A stretch of DNA of 64,000 bases from a virus. This document shows positions 8,028-16,221 of this stretch, piece after piece. Each line of letters opens with the position of its first letter. Within the stretch, counting starts at the first letter, position 1. The stretch lies in the IMG/VR virus record IMGVR_UViG_3300043570_001783, positions 1 to 64,000 of that record; one strand, written 5' to 3'. The notes beneath the pieces were generated by a model. That model was not told the origin of the DNA. It saw only the letters and a list, made by a program, of their open reading frames with translations, and made no database searches. A program made the translations under genes and the position numbers.

Positions 8028-9797
8028 TCACTTAATGAGTATACGATTCATTATTTCTTGAACAATATCACCACGGTCTATGTTATCACCCATAACAGTG
8101 TCGATAATATTCTTCTTATTTGATAAAATATCGTATATAGCACCTTCGATAGAGTTTTCAAATATTGGGTAATAAATGGACACTGAATTTTTTTGACCGA
8201 ACCTGTATGCTCTATCTTCAGCCTGTTGGTGGTCCGATGGAACAAATGATAAGTCATTCATTATACAAGCCTCACCAGCGGTGAGAGTAATACCGACACC
8301 CGCAGCTTTTAAATTCCCCACAAACACTTTAATTTTATTGTTCTCTTGGAATTGGTCAACCGCATGTTGGCGATGAGGTTTACTACAAGAACCATCTAAA
8401 TAAACGGCATCTTTCCCAAAATGTTGATATATTTTTTGTAATGTGTCGGTAAAATTTGTGAAGATGATTACTTTTTTATCTTGGTCAATAATATTTTGTG
8501 CTAACTCTATAGTTGTATTTATTTTTTCTTCAGCAATTATTTGTCTAACCTTCATCAACTTACTAAATTGTATTGTTAATGATGAAGATTCTTCTTTTTT
8601 ATTTTCATACCAATTGTAATACTCCCCCATCATGGCTTCGTACTCTTTTGATTTAAGTTTTAGGTAAACAGGTGTAATAATTTTATCAGGTAAATCTAAT
8701 ACATCAGTTTTTAATCGTCTCAAAACTTGTCTTGATGTTCTATCTCTCAATTCTTCCAAATTAGATGCCCCTGAAACATTCCAAACTTTTCTTTTACCTG
8801 CGTTAAATTGATACCCTTGACAATATCTAATAGCGTAAGCCATCCAATTTTGAGCCACAGGACTTTCAATTAAATTTAACAAATTAAAGTAATTCATTGG
8901 TCTTGAAGTCATTGGTGTTCCCGTCAACAACCAAAGATATTTTGTTTTTAGTACAAAATGATTAACCAATTTAGTTCTTTGGGCTTGTCCATTTTGGATA
9001 TAATGAGCCTCATCAATAATAATCAACTCAGGATTTAATTGAGTGATTAACGAATCTGTCTTACCTTTTAATTCGTGAAAGTTTTTTAGAATATCATAGT
9101 TAACAATTACAAAGTCGTGTTCCAATGAGAATTTTTTATTCTCGGCAATGAAAATACTTCTGTCAGTATAGTTCTCAATCTCCCTCATCCAGTTTATTTT
9201 CAAAGACGCAGGACAAATTATTAAAATCTTTTTAACCCCCGTTTCTAACGCAGCAATAATTGTACTTGTGGTTTTACCAAGTCCCATATCATCAGCCAAA
9301 ATAAAACGTCTCGTACCAACTAATTTCTCAATCGCCTCTTTTTGATGTTCTAATGGTGGTCTATTACTGTACTTAGAATAATCAATTATCACTTTTTCAG
9401 TTGTATGTGTTTTAATCAACGCACCCTTAGGCATCCAAAAGTCGTGTAATGTTTCACCCGAAAATACTTTACCCCAAATATGGTAAGCCTTATCTTTCTC
9501 AACTAATAATTTCTCAACCCAAATTTCTTTAGGTACAGTTGTATACAATTTTTCATCAGAAATTTTCTTAGCAAAATAGGGGTCGATTTCGACCCATTTC
9601 TTAGCAACTTTTGGTGTTACTTCTGAGTATGATATTACGTAATCTGATTGTGAACGTGTAGGAACAAAATTCTTATTGGTTAAGAATTTTTGTTTTAAAT
9701 TAATTAAAAAATTGTTAGCACCATTATATTCTTCCAATATATTAAGAGCTTTCCTTTCAATTACTTCAAAATTAAGTTTTATTTCGTTATTTTCCAA
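8028..9797 (-). CDS. SNF2-family DNA helicase/translocase
   Basis: 589 residues. Two RecA-like lobes follow an N-terminal ~140-residue region. Motif I is ADDMGLGKTT (Lys175), motif II is DEAH at 262-265, motif III LLTGTPM near 291-296, motif V GVGITLTAG, and motif VI QAEDRAYRFGQ. The DEAH box, the SNF2-style QAEDRAYRFGQ and the arrangement resemble SMARCAL1-like annealing or fork-remodelling enzymes. Such proteins in T4-like phages probably act in recombination-dependent replication, in a role comparable to UvsW. The protein is complete, with all motifs intact. It is divergent from the gene at 9847, with promoters for both in the short gap. Confidence 0.92.
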   Translation of the reverse strand: MENNEIKLNFEVIERKALNILEEYNGANNFLINLKQKFLTNKNFVPTRSQSDYVISYSEVTPKVAKKWVEIDPYFAKKISDEKLYTTVPKEIWVEKLLVEKDKAYHIWGKVFSGETLHDFWMPKGALIKTHTTEKVIIDYSKYSNRPPLEHQKEAIEKLVGTRRFILADDMGLGKTTSTIIAALETGVKKILIICPASLKINWMREIENYTDRSIFIAENKKFSLEHDFVIVNYDILKNFHELKGKTDSLITQLNPELIIIDEAHYIQNGQAQRTKLVNHFVLKTKYLWLLTGTPMTSRPMNYFNLLNLIESPVAQNWMAYAIRYCQGYQFNAGKRKVWNVSGASNLEELRDRTSRQVLRRLKTDVLDLPDKIITPVYLKLKSKEYEAMMGEYYNWYENKKEESSSLTIQFSKLMKVRQIIAEEKINTTIELAQNIIDQDKKVIIFTNFTDTLQKIYQHFGKDAVYLDGSCSKPHRQHAVDQFQENNKIKVFVGNLKAAGVGITLTAGEACIMNDLSFVPSDHQQAEDRAYRFGQKNSVSIYYPIFENSIEGAIYDILSNKKNIIDTVMGDNIDRGDIVQEIMNRILIK

Positions 9798-9811
9798 AAC
9801 TATATTATATT

Positions 9812-9819
9812 AATAAATA
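9812..9819 (-). promoter_or_regulatory. TATTTATT late-promoter candidate
   Basis: Reads TATTTATT on the minus strand, 14 bases before the SNF2 helicase ATG; one-base variant of the TATTTATA set. Confidence 0.35.
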
Positions 9820-9835
9820 ATAATCATAATTAAGA

Positions 9836-9843
9836 TATTTATC
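9836..9843 (+). promoter_or_regulatory. TATTTATC late-promoter candidate
   Basis: TATTTATC ending only three bases before the ATG at 9847, sharing the context ATATTTATCAAT with the sheath-gene element at 11796. If this is a -10-like element the transcript would be leaderless or nearly so. Confidence 0.4.
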
Positions 9844-9846
9844 AAT

Positions 9847-10362
9847 ATGTCAAATAATAAAGTTCCAATAACAAGATTAGGTAAATTTTTCGGTGCGGAA
9901 GATTTCGACTTAGATATATCTATGGGTGAAGAATGGTTACATGGTGACTTAAACTTTACAGTGGTGTTATATAGAATTGACAAACAAAAAACCATAACCG
10001 ACAATGTTTATGGTGAAACCGTTAGTGATGGTATTAAGTTTTTACCACCAATAGAATTTAAAGCGTATATTCAAATTATGGCCCCCGAAAATAAAAATGT
10101 TGCCACTTCTAAAATTGAACAATTTGAACCTGGTAACATTCGTGTTTCCGTTTATCAAAAACAATTGGATGAATTGGGTATTGATATTGAGTACGGAGAT
10201 TACCTTGGTTATTATGAAACTGAATCATTAGTTAGATACTATACCGTAAATAATGATGGTCGTGTTGTTTCTGATAATAAACATACTTATGGTGGTTATA
10301 AACCATTTTATAGAACCATTATGGCATCACCTGTTGGACCAAATGAATTTAAAGGATTATGA
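9847..10362 (+). CDS. Putative neck/head-tail joining protein
   Basis: 171 residues, not firmly recognised. The protein looks mainly beta, with NVYGE near residue 57 followed by a PPIEFKAYIQI strand, then EYGDYLGYYE and YYTV strands. This spacing resembles neck proteins of the gp14 type, where a GD(L/Y)-x-x-Y segment is followed by a strand ending near the C-terminus. Its position, upstream of a gp15-like gene and the sheath, also fits gp14 in the T4 order 13-14-15. The stop TGA overlaps the ATG of the next small gene (ATGA), implying coupled translation. Alternative: another small virion protein. Confidence 0.55.
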   Translation: MSNNKVPITRLGKFFGAEDFDLDISMGEEWLHGDLNFTVVLYRIDKQKTITDNVYGETVSDGIKFLPPIEFKAYIQIMAPENKNVATSKIEQFEPGNIRVSVYQKQLDELGIDIEYGDYLGYYETESLVRYYTVNNDGRVVSDNKHTYGGYKPFYRTIMASPVGPNEFKGL

Positions 10363-10517
10363 AACTGATTATAACTGAAGAACAACTAAAACTAATTGAA
10401 CATGTTATTGATAACGAAGTTTTTTGTGATAAATGTAATTGGAATTGGAGTTTAGACGAGGGTGGTGATGACCCGTATATTTGTCATAAATGTAGACATA
10501 ATAATGAAAAAAAATAA
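10359..10517 (+). CDS. Small zinc-ribbon protein, 52 residues
   Basis: A short gene in the gap between two longer ones: starts with the ATGA overlap at 10359, stops at 10515-10517, immediately followed by the next ATG. The translation begins MKLIITEEQLKLIEHV and has four Cys in two CxxC pairs: CDKC at 23-26 and CHKC at 42-45, separated by a Trp- and Asp-rich loop (NWNWSLDEGGDDPYI). This is a typical treble or ribbon zinc-binding arrangement. The coding frame fills the gap exactly, and the two CxxC pairs argue that it is real. Role unknown; the short helical leader ending I-T-E resembles other proteins here. Confidence 0.8.
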   Translation: MKLIITEEQLKLIEHVIDNEVFCDKCNWNWSLDEGGDDPYICHKCRHNNEKK

Positions 10518-11555
10518 ATGGCGTTACCTAAAAAAATAAAGAAACATATCCCATTAACGGATGAGAAAGTTGGGTATCCGAGAAGAGAGGAGTTACTTGA
10601 AAAAATTAATAGAGACGGTACTTACCTTCCTAAATCAATACTTCATGCCGATTTGGATGGTGGTATGATAGAATTTGTTAAAACAGATTTGAAAACTATT
10701 GTTTCAGGTAAAATAATCCCCATGATTGATATTTTAATAACCACACAAAATTGGGCTCAGTTTGCCCAAACTTGGGATATTCAAAATATCGACAAAAACG
10801 TAGAACCCCCATTTATCACAATTGTTAGAGTTCCTGAAGTTAAATACGGGACAAACCCGTCAACTGTTTATACAATACCAAACCGAAAACATTTTTTTTA
10901 CGCTCAAGTACCTACTTGGGATGGACAAAGAAATGGTCTGGACATTTATAAAATACCACAACCTGTTCCTGTAGATATAACATTCCAAGTTAAGATTGTT
11001 TGTAATAGAATGAGGGAATTAAATAAATTTAATCAAATTGTTTTAGAGAAATTTTCATCAAGACAAGCTTATACCAATATAAAAGGTCATTACATTCCAA
11101 TAATAATGAATGGTATTACTGACGAGTCGGTTAATGATATCGAAAAAAGAAAGTATTATGTTCAAAGTTATGAATTCACAATGTTAGGGTTTTTAATTGA
11201 TGAAGATGAGTTTGAGGTGTCACCTGGTATATCGAGGGTATTACAAGTATTAGAGATATCGACTAATAAAAGTAAAAAAGCTAAACACGAAAATACAAAC
11301 CCTGATAGTTTATCAACTAACGCATTATTTGTTGTTGGTAATAATATATTAACTGAATTATTTAATTATAGAGTGGATATTAATATCGGTAATCTTTCAA
11401 ATATAGACTCATTTGATGTTTATATTAATGATGATTATTACGGTAGTGATTTATCTGTAATACAAATAAACACAGGTGATAGATTACGAATTGAAGTTGT
11501 TAAATACGACGATACTAAGGAAGGTATTATTGAGTTAAATAGTACACTACTTTAA
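10518..11555 (+). CDS. Putative tail completion/sheath stabiliser, gp15-like
   Basis: 345 residues. Central region (about 140-245) has the pattern QPVPVDITFQVKIVCNRM, then a helix with KFNQIVLEKFSSRQ, then strands ending in YEFTMLGFLID, which resembles gp15-type tail terminator proteins of T4-like phages. The ~100 C-terminal residues form an extra beta-rich part (SFDVYINDDYYG, INTGDRLRIEV) that may be an Ig-like add-on. It directly follows the zinc-ribbon gene with no gap and precedes the sheath gene, as gp15 does in T4 order. Terminator gp15 caps the tail and stabilises the sheath. Recognition is by pattern only, so moderate. Confidence 0.55.
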   Translation: MALPKKIKKHIPLTDEKVGYPRREELLEKINRDGTYLPKSILHADLDGGMIEFVKTDLKTIVSGKIIPMIDILITTQNWAQFAQTWDIQNIDKNVEPPFITIVRVPEVKYGTNPSTVYTIPNRKHFFYAQVPTWDGQRNGLDIYKIPQPVPVDITFQVKIVCNRMRELNKFNQIVLEKFSSRQAYTNIKGHYIPIIMNGITDESVNDIEKRKYYVQSYEFTMLGFLIDEDEFEVSPGISRVLQVLEISTNKSKKAKHENTNPDSLSTNALFVVGNNILTELFNYRVDINIGNLSNIDSFDVYINDDYYGSDLSVIQINTGDRLRIEVVKYDDTKEGIIELNSTLL

Positions 11556-11716
11556 TTCTCCCCATAGATATCTTTAGAATCTTTACACTTATCCATTATT
11601 AACTTTTCAAGAAACCTGTAAATTTTAATACCACGTTTCTCACAATACTTCTTTAGGACATCGTGTGCCTCTTTCGAAATCTTTAAATTTTTTATCTCTT
11701 TCCCTTCATTTTCCAT
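11552..11716 (-). CDS. Small ribbon-helix-helix-like regulator, 54 residues
   Basis: Minus-strand gene in the gap before the sheath gene; its stop overlaps the end of the gp15-like gene by four bases. The translation MENEGKEIKNLKISKEAHDV continues with a helix-turn-helix pair (LKKYCEKRGI, then KIYRFLEKLIMDKC). One short beta strand (KNLKIS) followed by two helices is the ribbon-helix-helix layout of small DNA-binding repressors. A 12-base palindrome and a minus-strand TATTTATA element lie just upstream, as expected of an autoregulated repressor. The gene is short, but composition and context support it. Targets unknown. Confidence 0.7.
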   Translation of the reverse strand: MENEGKEIKNLKISKEAHDVLKKYCEKRGIKIYRFLEKLIMDKCKDSKDIYGEN

Positions 11717-11730
11717 AGTAGAAAAAAGGC

Positions 11731-11742
11731 AGAATATATTCT
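11731..11742. promoter_or_regulatory. Perfect 12-base palindrome, operator candidate
   Basis: AGAATATATTCT, fully self-complementary, lies between the minus-strand TATTTATA element (11751-11758) and the start of the ribbon-helix-helix-like gene. The half site AGAATAT occurs again at 11793 within the sheath promoter. Confidence 0.45.
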
Positions 11743-11750
11743 ACCTAATT

Positions 11751-11758
11751 TATAAATA
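11751..11758 (-). promoter_or_regulatory. TATTTATA late-promoter candidate
   Basis: Reads TATTTATA on the minus strand, 34 bases before the ATG of the ribbon-helix-helix-like gene. Confidence 0.5.
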
Positions 11759-11765
11759 CTTCCTA

Positions 11766-11790
11766 CAAAGTAAAGCACTTTGGTTTTTTT
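11766..11790 (+). terminator. Terminator-like hairpin before the sheath gene
   Basis: CAAAGT, loop AAAGC, ACTTTG, then G and seven Ts. A short six-base-pair stem with a clear T run; it would end plus-strand transcripts from the gp15-like unit. Confidence 0.55.
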
Positions 11791-11795
11791 CAGAA

Positions 11796-11803
11796 TATTT
11801 ATC
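11796..11803 (+). promoter_or_regulatory. TATTTATC late-promoter candidate (sheath)
   Basis: GAATATTTATCAAT context, 38 bases before the sheath ATG, immediately after the terminator hairpin. Confidence 0.5.
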
Positions 11804-11841
11804 AATAAAATAAATTAAACAAATAAAAAAACCAAAAAATA

Positions 11842-14800
11842 ATGGCGACAAACAGTAAAGTATTCGTATCACCTGGGGTTTACACATCCGAGGTCGATTT
11901 GAGTTTTGTAGCTCAAAGTGTTGGTGTTACTACATTAGGTATCGTAGGTGAAACTTTAAAAGGTCCAGCTTTCGAACCTATTTTTATCACTAACTTTGAT
12001 GAGTTTACATCTTACTTTGGGGGAACATCTCCTGAAAAATTTGTGAATACACAAATCCCTAAGTATGAAGCGTCTTACATTGCGAAATCTTATTTACAAC
12101 AATCTAATCAATTGTTCGTTACTAGAATATTAGGATTATCGGGGTACGACGCGGGACCTTCATGGTCTATAACAACCAAAGCAAACGTTGATAAAACAAC
12201 AGTTGATTTCTTTTGTGAAAGTGCAACAACAGTTGATTGTGTTACAGAATGTGTCGATTTCAAAACGATTGATTTTGCAATTGATTTCTCAGGATGTAAT
12301 AATAGTATTGACGGTATCACGTTCTTAGACCCAACACAATTTCCTGATGAAATTGCATCTAAACTTAATTTACCGTATGAAAATTTTGATAATAGTATTT
12401 CAACATTAAATACTGATATTAAACTACAAATTTTTAATATATTAAATGAACCAACAACAGAATTAAGTTCAATTAATTATTATGGTACTATACCTCATTC
12501 TGACTATGTTACTTTATCAGCATTCACTGGTTCAACTAACGTATTTGATGTTGACGGTATTGATTCGTTAAGTGCGGTTTACACGGCACCTCAAAATGAT
12601 TCTTGGTACTACGCATTATTTGATAATATCGGTAGTGGGTCTTATACAGGTTATTCTTTTTGGTCATTTGTTACAACTTTATCATTAATACCTGTTACAA
12701 CTACAACAACAATAATTAATCCAACAACAACTACAACAACAACAAATCCATGTGTTACACCTGTTCCAACAACAACTACAACTACTACAACCGCAAAACC
12801 TGTTCATTGTTATACAGGTACTTTAGTGGGTAGAGTTTATGTTTACTCAGGAACTGCGTACACTGATTACGATGATTTAGTTATCGCAACAATGCGTTCA
12901 AGAGGTTTAGCAACTTATGGTAGTGACAATGGTGCGGTTTATGAAGTATCAGGTTTAACAGATGTTGGTATGGTATGTACAGGTGGTTATTCAGGTGTTA
13001 CTAAAAACCCATTCTCAACGTTTGGTTTAAATGTTACTAAAGCGGACGGAACTAATTTATTCTTCGAGACTTCATTATCTACTTCAGATTCAAAATACAT
13101 TAGTAAAGTTTTTGGTAAATCGAATTTTGGTAAAGACAGAGAATCTATTCCATTATTTGTTGAGGAGTCATACGCAACTTTATTAATTAACGCATATAGA
13201 AAAGGTTATGTTAGAGGTTTAAGTTGTGAATTAAACGCATTAGATTCCGCAAGAAGTGAAAGTAATAGTTCAATCGGTTTCTATTTAGAGAAATACCAAT
13301 CACCAGTATCCCCATGGGTTGTTTCTGAGTTGAGAGGTTCTAAAGTATTTGACTTATTTAAATTTGTTACAATTTCTGATGGTGAAGACGCTAATACAGA
13401 AGTAAAAATTTCTATCTCGAATATCTCATTTAACAACGGAACATTTGACGTATTAGTTAGAGATTTCTTCGATACTGATAATAACCCTGTAGTTATTGAG
13501 AAATTCACTAACTGTAATATGAACCCAAATGATAACAATTACATTGGTAAAAAAGTTGGAACATCTGATGGTGAATACCAATTGAATTCAAAATATTTAA
13601 TGATTGAACTTAATGAAGACGCACCGATTGACGCATTACCATGTGGATTCAAAGGATTCACAACAAGAGAATACGCTGGAAGTCGTTCACCATTCCCATT
13701 AATTAAATCTAAATACGATTTTCCAGGTGAAGTTGTTTTTGACCCACCATTTGGTTTATCAACAGGTGCGAACGCAGTTTCAAGAAGTTCTGGTGACAAT
13801 ATTAGAAGAACTTACTTAGGTATCTCAGATACTGTTGGTATTGACACAGATTTCTACCAATATAAAGGTAAACAAATACCAAGCACATCAGTATGTGATG
13901 CGGTTACAGGTCCTGAATGGTCTTATAGAACTAAAGGATTCCATATGGATAAAAACGCTATCGTTATAACAATACCAAACGCGTTTTCAACAAGTGGTAC
14001 TCCTGAATTCGTTTGTGGTGATGCAGAATTTAGTTCAGACCCTGACGATGAAAATAACCCATACTACAGATTATATGCTAGAAAATTCTCTTTCTTAGTT
14101 AGTGGAGGGTTTGACGGATGGGATATCTATAGAGAATATAGAACAAACTCTGACAGATATGTGTTAGGTAGAACAGGTTACTTAAAAGGTTCTTGTCCAA
14201 CATTAAAATATCCTACGGCAACAGGTTGGGGTGCATTTAAACAAATTACTGTTGGTCAAAACAGAGTTGATTACGCAAATACTGACTACTACGCTTACTT
14301 ATTAGGGATTCAAACATTCTCTAATCCTGAAGCGGTTAACATCAACGTATTTGTAACACCTGGTATTGATTATGTAAATAACTCAGACTTGGTTGGAAGT
14401 GCAGTCGAAATGATTGAGTTTGATAGAGCGGATTCTGTTTATATTACAACAACACCTGATTATAACTTGTTTACACCATCATTAGGTGACCCAATTGATA
14501 TGATTTTACCACAAGAGGCGGTAGATAATTTAGAAACTGCGGGAGTTGACTCTAACTACACGGCTACTTATTACCCATGGATTTTAGTAAGAGATACTGT
14601 TAATAATACACAAATCTACTTACCACCAACAGGTGAAGTAACTAAAAACTTAGCGTTAACCGATAACGTAGCGTTCCCTTGGTTCGCGGCTGCGGGTTAC
14701 ACAAGAGGTATAGTTAGTGCTATCAAAGCACGTAAGAAACTGACTCAAGAAGATAGAGACGTTCTTTACAAAGGAAGAATTAACCCAATCGCAACCTTCT

Positions 14801-15171
14801 CAGATGTTGGTACGGTAATTTGGGGTAATAAAACTCTTCAAATTAAAGAGTCAGCGCTTGACAGAATAAACGTAAGAAGATTGTTATTACAAGCTCGTAA
14901 ATTGATTTCAGCGGTTTCGGTGAGATTGTTATTCGAACAAAACGATGATAAAGTAAGACAAGATTTCTTAAATGCGGTGAATCCAATATTGGACGCTATC
15001 CGAAGAGATAGAGGTTTATACGATTTCCGTGTAACAGTTTCTTCAGACACTGCGGATTTAGATAGAAACCAAATGACAGGTAAAATCTACATTAAACCAA
15101 CTAAGTCGTTAGAATTTATAGATATAACATTCTATATTACACCGACGGGAGCATCGTTTGAGAATATTTAA
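11842..15171 (+). CDS. 18: Tail sheath protein with inserted domain (gp18-like)
   Basis: 1109 residues against ~660 in T4 gp18. The N-terminus (VFVSPGVYTSEVDLSF, TTLGIVGETLKGPAFEP) and C-terminus (residues ~900-1109: ARKLISAVSVRLLFEQND, GLYDFRVTVSSDTADLDRN, then IKPTKSLEFIDITFYITP) are the typical sheath ends that form the inter-subunit mesh. Between them is a large insertion. Residues 286-317 carry three runs of five to eight Thr separated by Asn/Pro/Cys segments, followed by a separate small domain beginning HCYTGTLVGRVYVYSG (about 322-420). The extra parts would lie on the outside of the contracting sheath. Own TATTTATC element upstream and hairpin downstream. Confidence 0.95.
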   Translation: MATNSKVFVSPGVYTSEVDLSFVAQSVGVTTLGIVGETLKGPAFEPIFITNFDEFTSYFGGTSPEKFVNTQIPKYEASYIAKSYLQQSNQLFVTRILGLSGYDAGPSWSITTKANVDKTTVDFFCESATTVDCVTECVDFKTIDFAIDFSGCNNSIDGITFLDPTQFPDEIASKLNLPYENFDNSISTLNTDIKLQIFNILNEPTTELSSINYYGTIPHSDYVTLSAFTGSTNVFDVDGIDSLSAVYTAPQNDSWYYALFDNIGSGSYTGYSFWSFVTTLSLIPVTTTTTIINPTTTTTTTNPCVTPVPTTTTTTTTAKPVHCYTGTLVGRVYVYSGTAYTDYDDLVIATMRSRGLATYGSDNGAVYEVSGLTDVGMVCTGGYSGVTKNPFSTFGLNVTKADGTNLFFETSLSTSDSKYISKVFGKSNFGKDRESIPLFVEESYATLLINAYRKGYVRGLSCELNALDSARSESNSSIGFYLEKYQSPVSPWVVSELRGSKVFDLFKFVTISDGEDANTEVKISISNISFNNGTFDVLVRDFFDTDNNPVVIEKFTNCNMNPNDNNYIGKKVGTSDGEYQLNSKYLMIELNEDAPIDALPCGFKGFTTREYAGSRSPFPLIKSKYDFPGEVVFDPPFGLSTGANAVSRSSGDNIRRTYLGISDTVGIDTDFYQYKGKQIPSTSVCDAVTGPEWSYRTKGFHMDKNAIVITIPNAFSTSGTPEFVCGDAEFSSDPDDENNPYYRLYARKFSFLVSGGFDGWDIYREYRTNSDRYVLGRTGYLKGSCPTLKYPTATGWGAFKQITVGQNRVDYANTDYYAYLLGIQTFSNPEAVNINVFVTPGIDYVNNSDLVGSAVEMIEFDRADSVYITTTPDYNLFTPSLGDPIDMILPQEAVDNLETAGVDSNYTATYYPWILVRDTVNNTQIYLPPTGEVTKNLALTDNVAFPWFAAAGYTRGIVSAIKARKKLTQEDRDVLYKGRINPIATFSDVGTVIWGNKTLQIKESALDRINVRRLLLQARKLISAVSVRLLFEQNDDKVRQDFLNAVNPILDAIRRDRGLYDFRVTVSSDTADLDRNQMTGKIYIKPTKSLEFIDITFYITPTGASFENI
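12697..12792 (+). repeat. ACA/ACT triplet repeats encoding poly-Thr in the sheath
   Basis: Three runs of Thr codons, almost all ACA or ACT, encoding residues 286-290, 295-301 and 310-317 of the sheath. The triplet structure would allow in-frame length change by slippage. Confidence 0.85.
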
Positions 15172-15182
15172 TAAGAAGTAAT

Positions 15183-15214
15183 ATAAGCCGACATTTTTTT
15201 AAGTGTCGGCTTAT
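15183..15214 (+). terminator. Hairpin after the sheath gene, overlapping the next promoter element
   Basis: ATAAGCCGACA pairs with TGTCGGCTTAT (11 bp) around a T-rich loop. The 3' arm runs into the TATTTATA element at 15212, so one sequence may serve as terminator and promoter. Confidence 0.6.
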
Positions 15215-15219
15215 TTATA
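15212..15219 (+). promoter_or_regulatory. TATTTATA late-promoter candidate
   Basis: 16 bases before the ATG of the HAD hydrolase gene. Confidence 0.5.
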
Positions 15220-15235
15220 TTAAAAAGAAAATAAA

Positions 15236-16057
15236 ATGAATAGAAAAAGATTACGTGAAGGTTTTGACGATACAGGTACACCTGATATGAAATACTACGC
15301 ATTCGATTGGGATGATAATATTTTAGAAATGCCAACCAAAATCATTTTAAAAGATGAAAACGGAAATGAAGTACCGATGAGTACAGAAGATTTTGCTCAT
15401 TATAGAGGTAATTTAGACAGTAAGGAACCTTTTGAGTATGATGGACATACTATTGTTGGTTTTGCATCAAATCCTTTCAGATATTTCACAACAGAAGGTG
15501 ATAAAAACTTTGTGATTGATTCAATGTTAGCGAAGTTAGGTCCAGCATGGCCTGATTTTGTTGAGGCAATCAATAATGGGTCAATATTTTCAATAGTTAC
15601 CGCTAGAGGACATACACCTTCAGTAATTAAAGATAGTGTTTATAATTTTATAGCTAGTAATCATAAAGGTATTAATTCAAATGAATTAGTTAAAAATTTA
15701 GAAAAATATCGTGATTTAGCGGGATATGGTGATATGTCAAAAAAAGAAATGATTGAGGAATATCTTGATTTATGTAAATTTTATCCTGTAACTTATGGAA
15801 GTGGTTCAGCTACTAATCCTGAACAAGGTAAGATTGACGCATTAACAGAATTTGTTAATTATATTAAAGAAATGTCAAAATTCTTAAAAAAGAAAGCATT
15901 TCTTAAAAATGAAATTAGTAATAATTTTGTACCTCAAATAGGGTTTTCGGATGACGATTTAAGAAATCTTGATAAGGTAAAATCACATTTTGGGGATGAC
16001 CCAGAAAATATAATTAAAACAATTTCAACGCATGGAGGAACTAAAAAGCCTTATTAA
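15236..16057 (+). CDS. HAD-superfamily hydrolase
   Basis: 273 residues. Motif I is AFDWDDN, with nucleophile Asp24 and acid Asp26; motif II is SIVTARGHTP with Thr122; motif IV is GFSDDDLRN with Asp239-241. A Lys between motifs II and IV is likely motif III but cannot be chosen by eye. HAD enzymes are usually phosphatases; the substrate is unknown. The gene sits between the sheath and tube genes and is driven by a TATTTATA element, so it is late rather than a nucleotide-metabolism gene. The N-terminus MNRKRLREGF ends a short basic leader with L-R-E, a prohead-protease-like site, so it might be packaged. The protein appears complete. Confidence 0.8.
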   Translation: MNRKRLREGFDDTGTPDMKYYAFDWDDNILEMPTKIILKDENGNEVPMSTEDFAHYRGNLDSKEPFEYDGHTIVGFASNPFRYFTTEGDKNFVIDSMLAKLGPAWPDFVEAINNGSIFSIVTARGHTPSVIKDSVYNFIASNHKGINSNELVKNLEKYRDLAGYGDMSKKEMIEEYLDLCKFYPVTYGSGSATNPEQGKIDALTEFVNYIKEMSKFLKKKAFLKNEISNNFVPQIGFSDDDLRNLDKVKSHFGDDPENIIKTISTHGGTKKPY

Positions 16058-16178
16058 TATATTTATTAAATAAAGTTAATAAATAAAATAATATTAAAAT
16101 AATAAACTAGAACTAATTTTTATACTAGAATAATAATTTTTTAAATTCTGGAAGTAAATAGAAAAATTATTCAAGGGA

Positions 16179-16186
16179 TATTTATA
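16179..16186 (+). promoter_or_regulatory. TATTTATA late-promoter candidate (tail tube)
   Basis: Context GGGATATTTATAAATA, 35 bases before the tube-gene ATG. The rest of the 164-base gap (16058-16221) is very AT-rich; I see no gene in it. Confidence 0.55.
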
Positions 16187-16221
16187 AATAAAAACATAAA
16201 CAAAAATTAAAATAAATAAAT

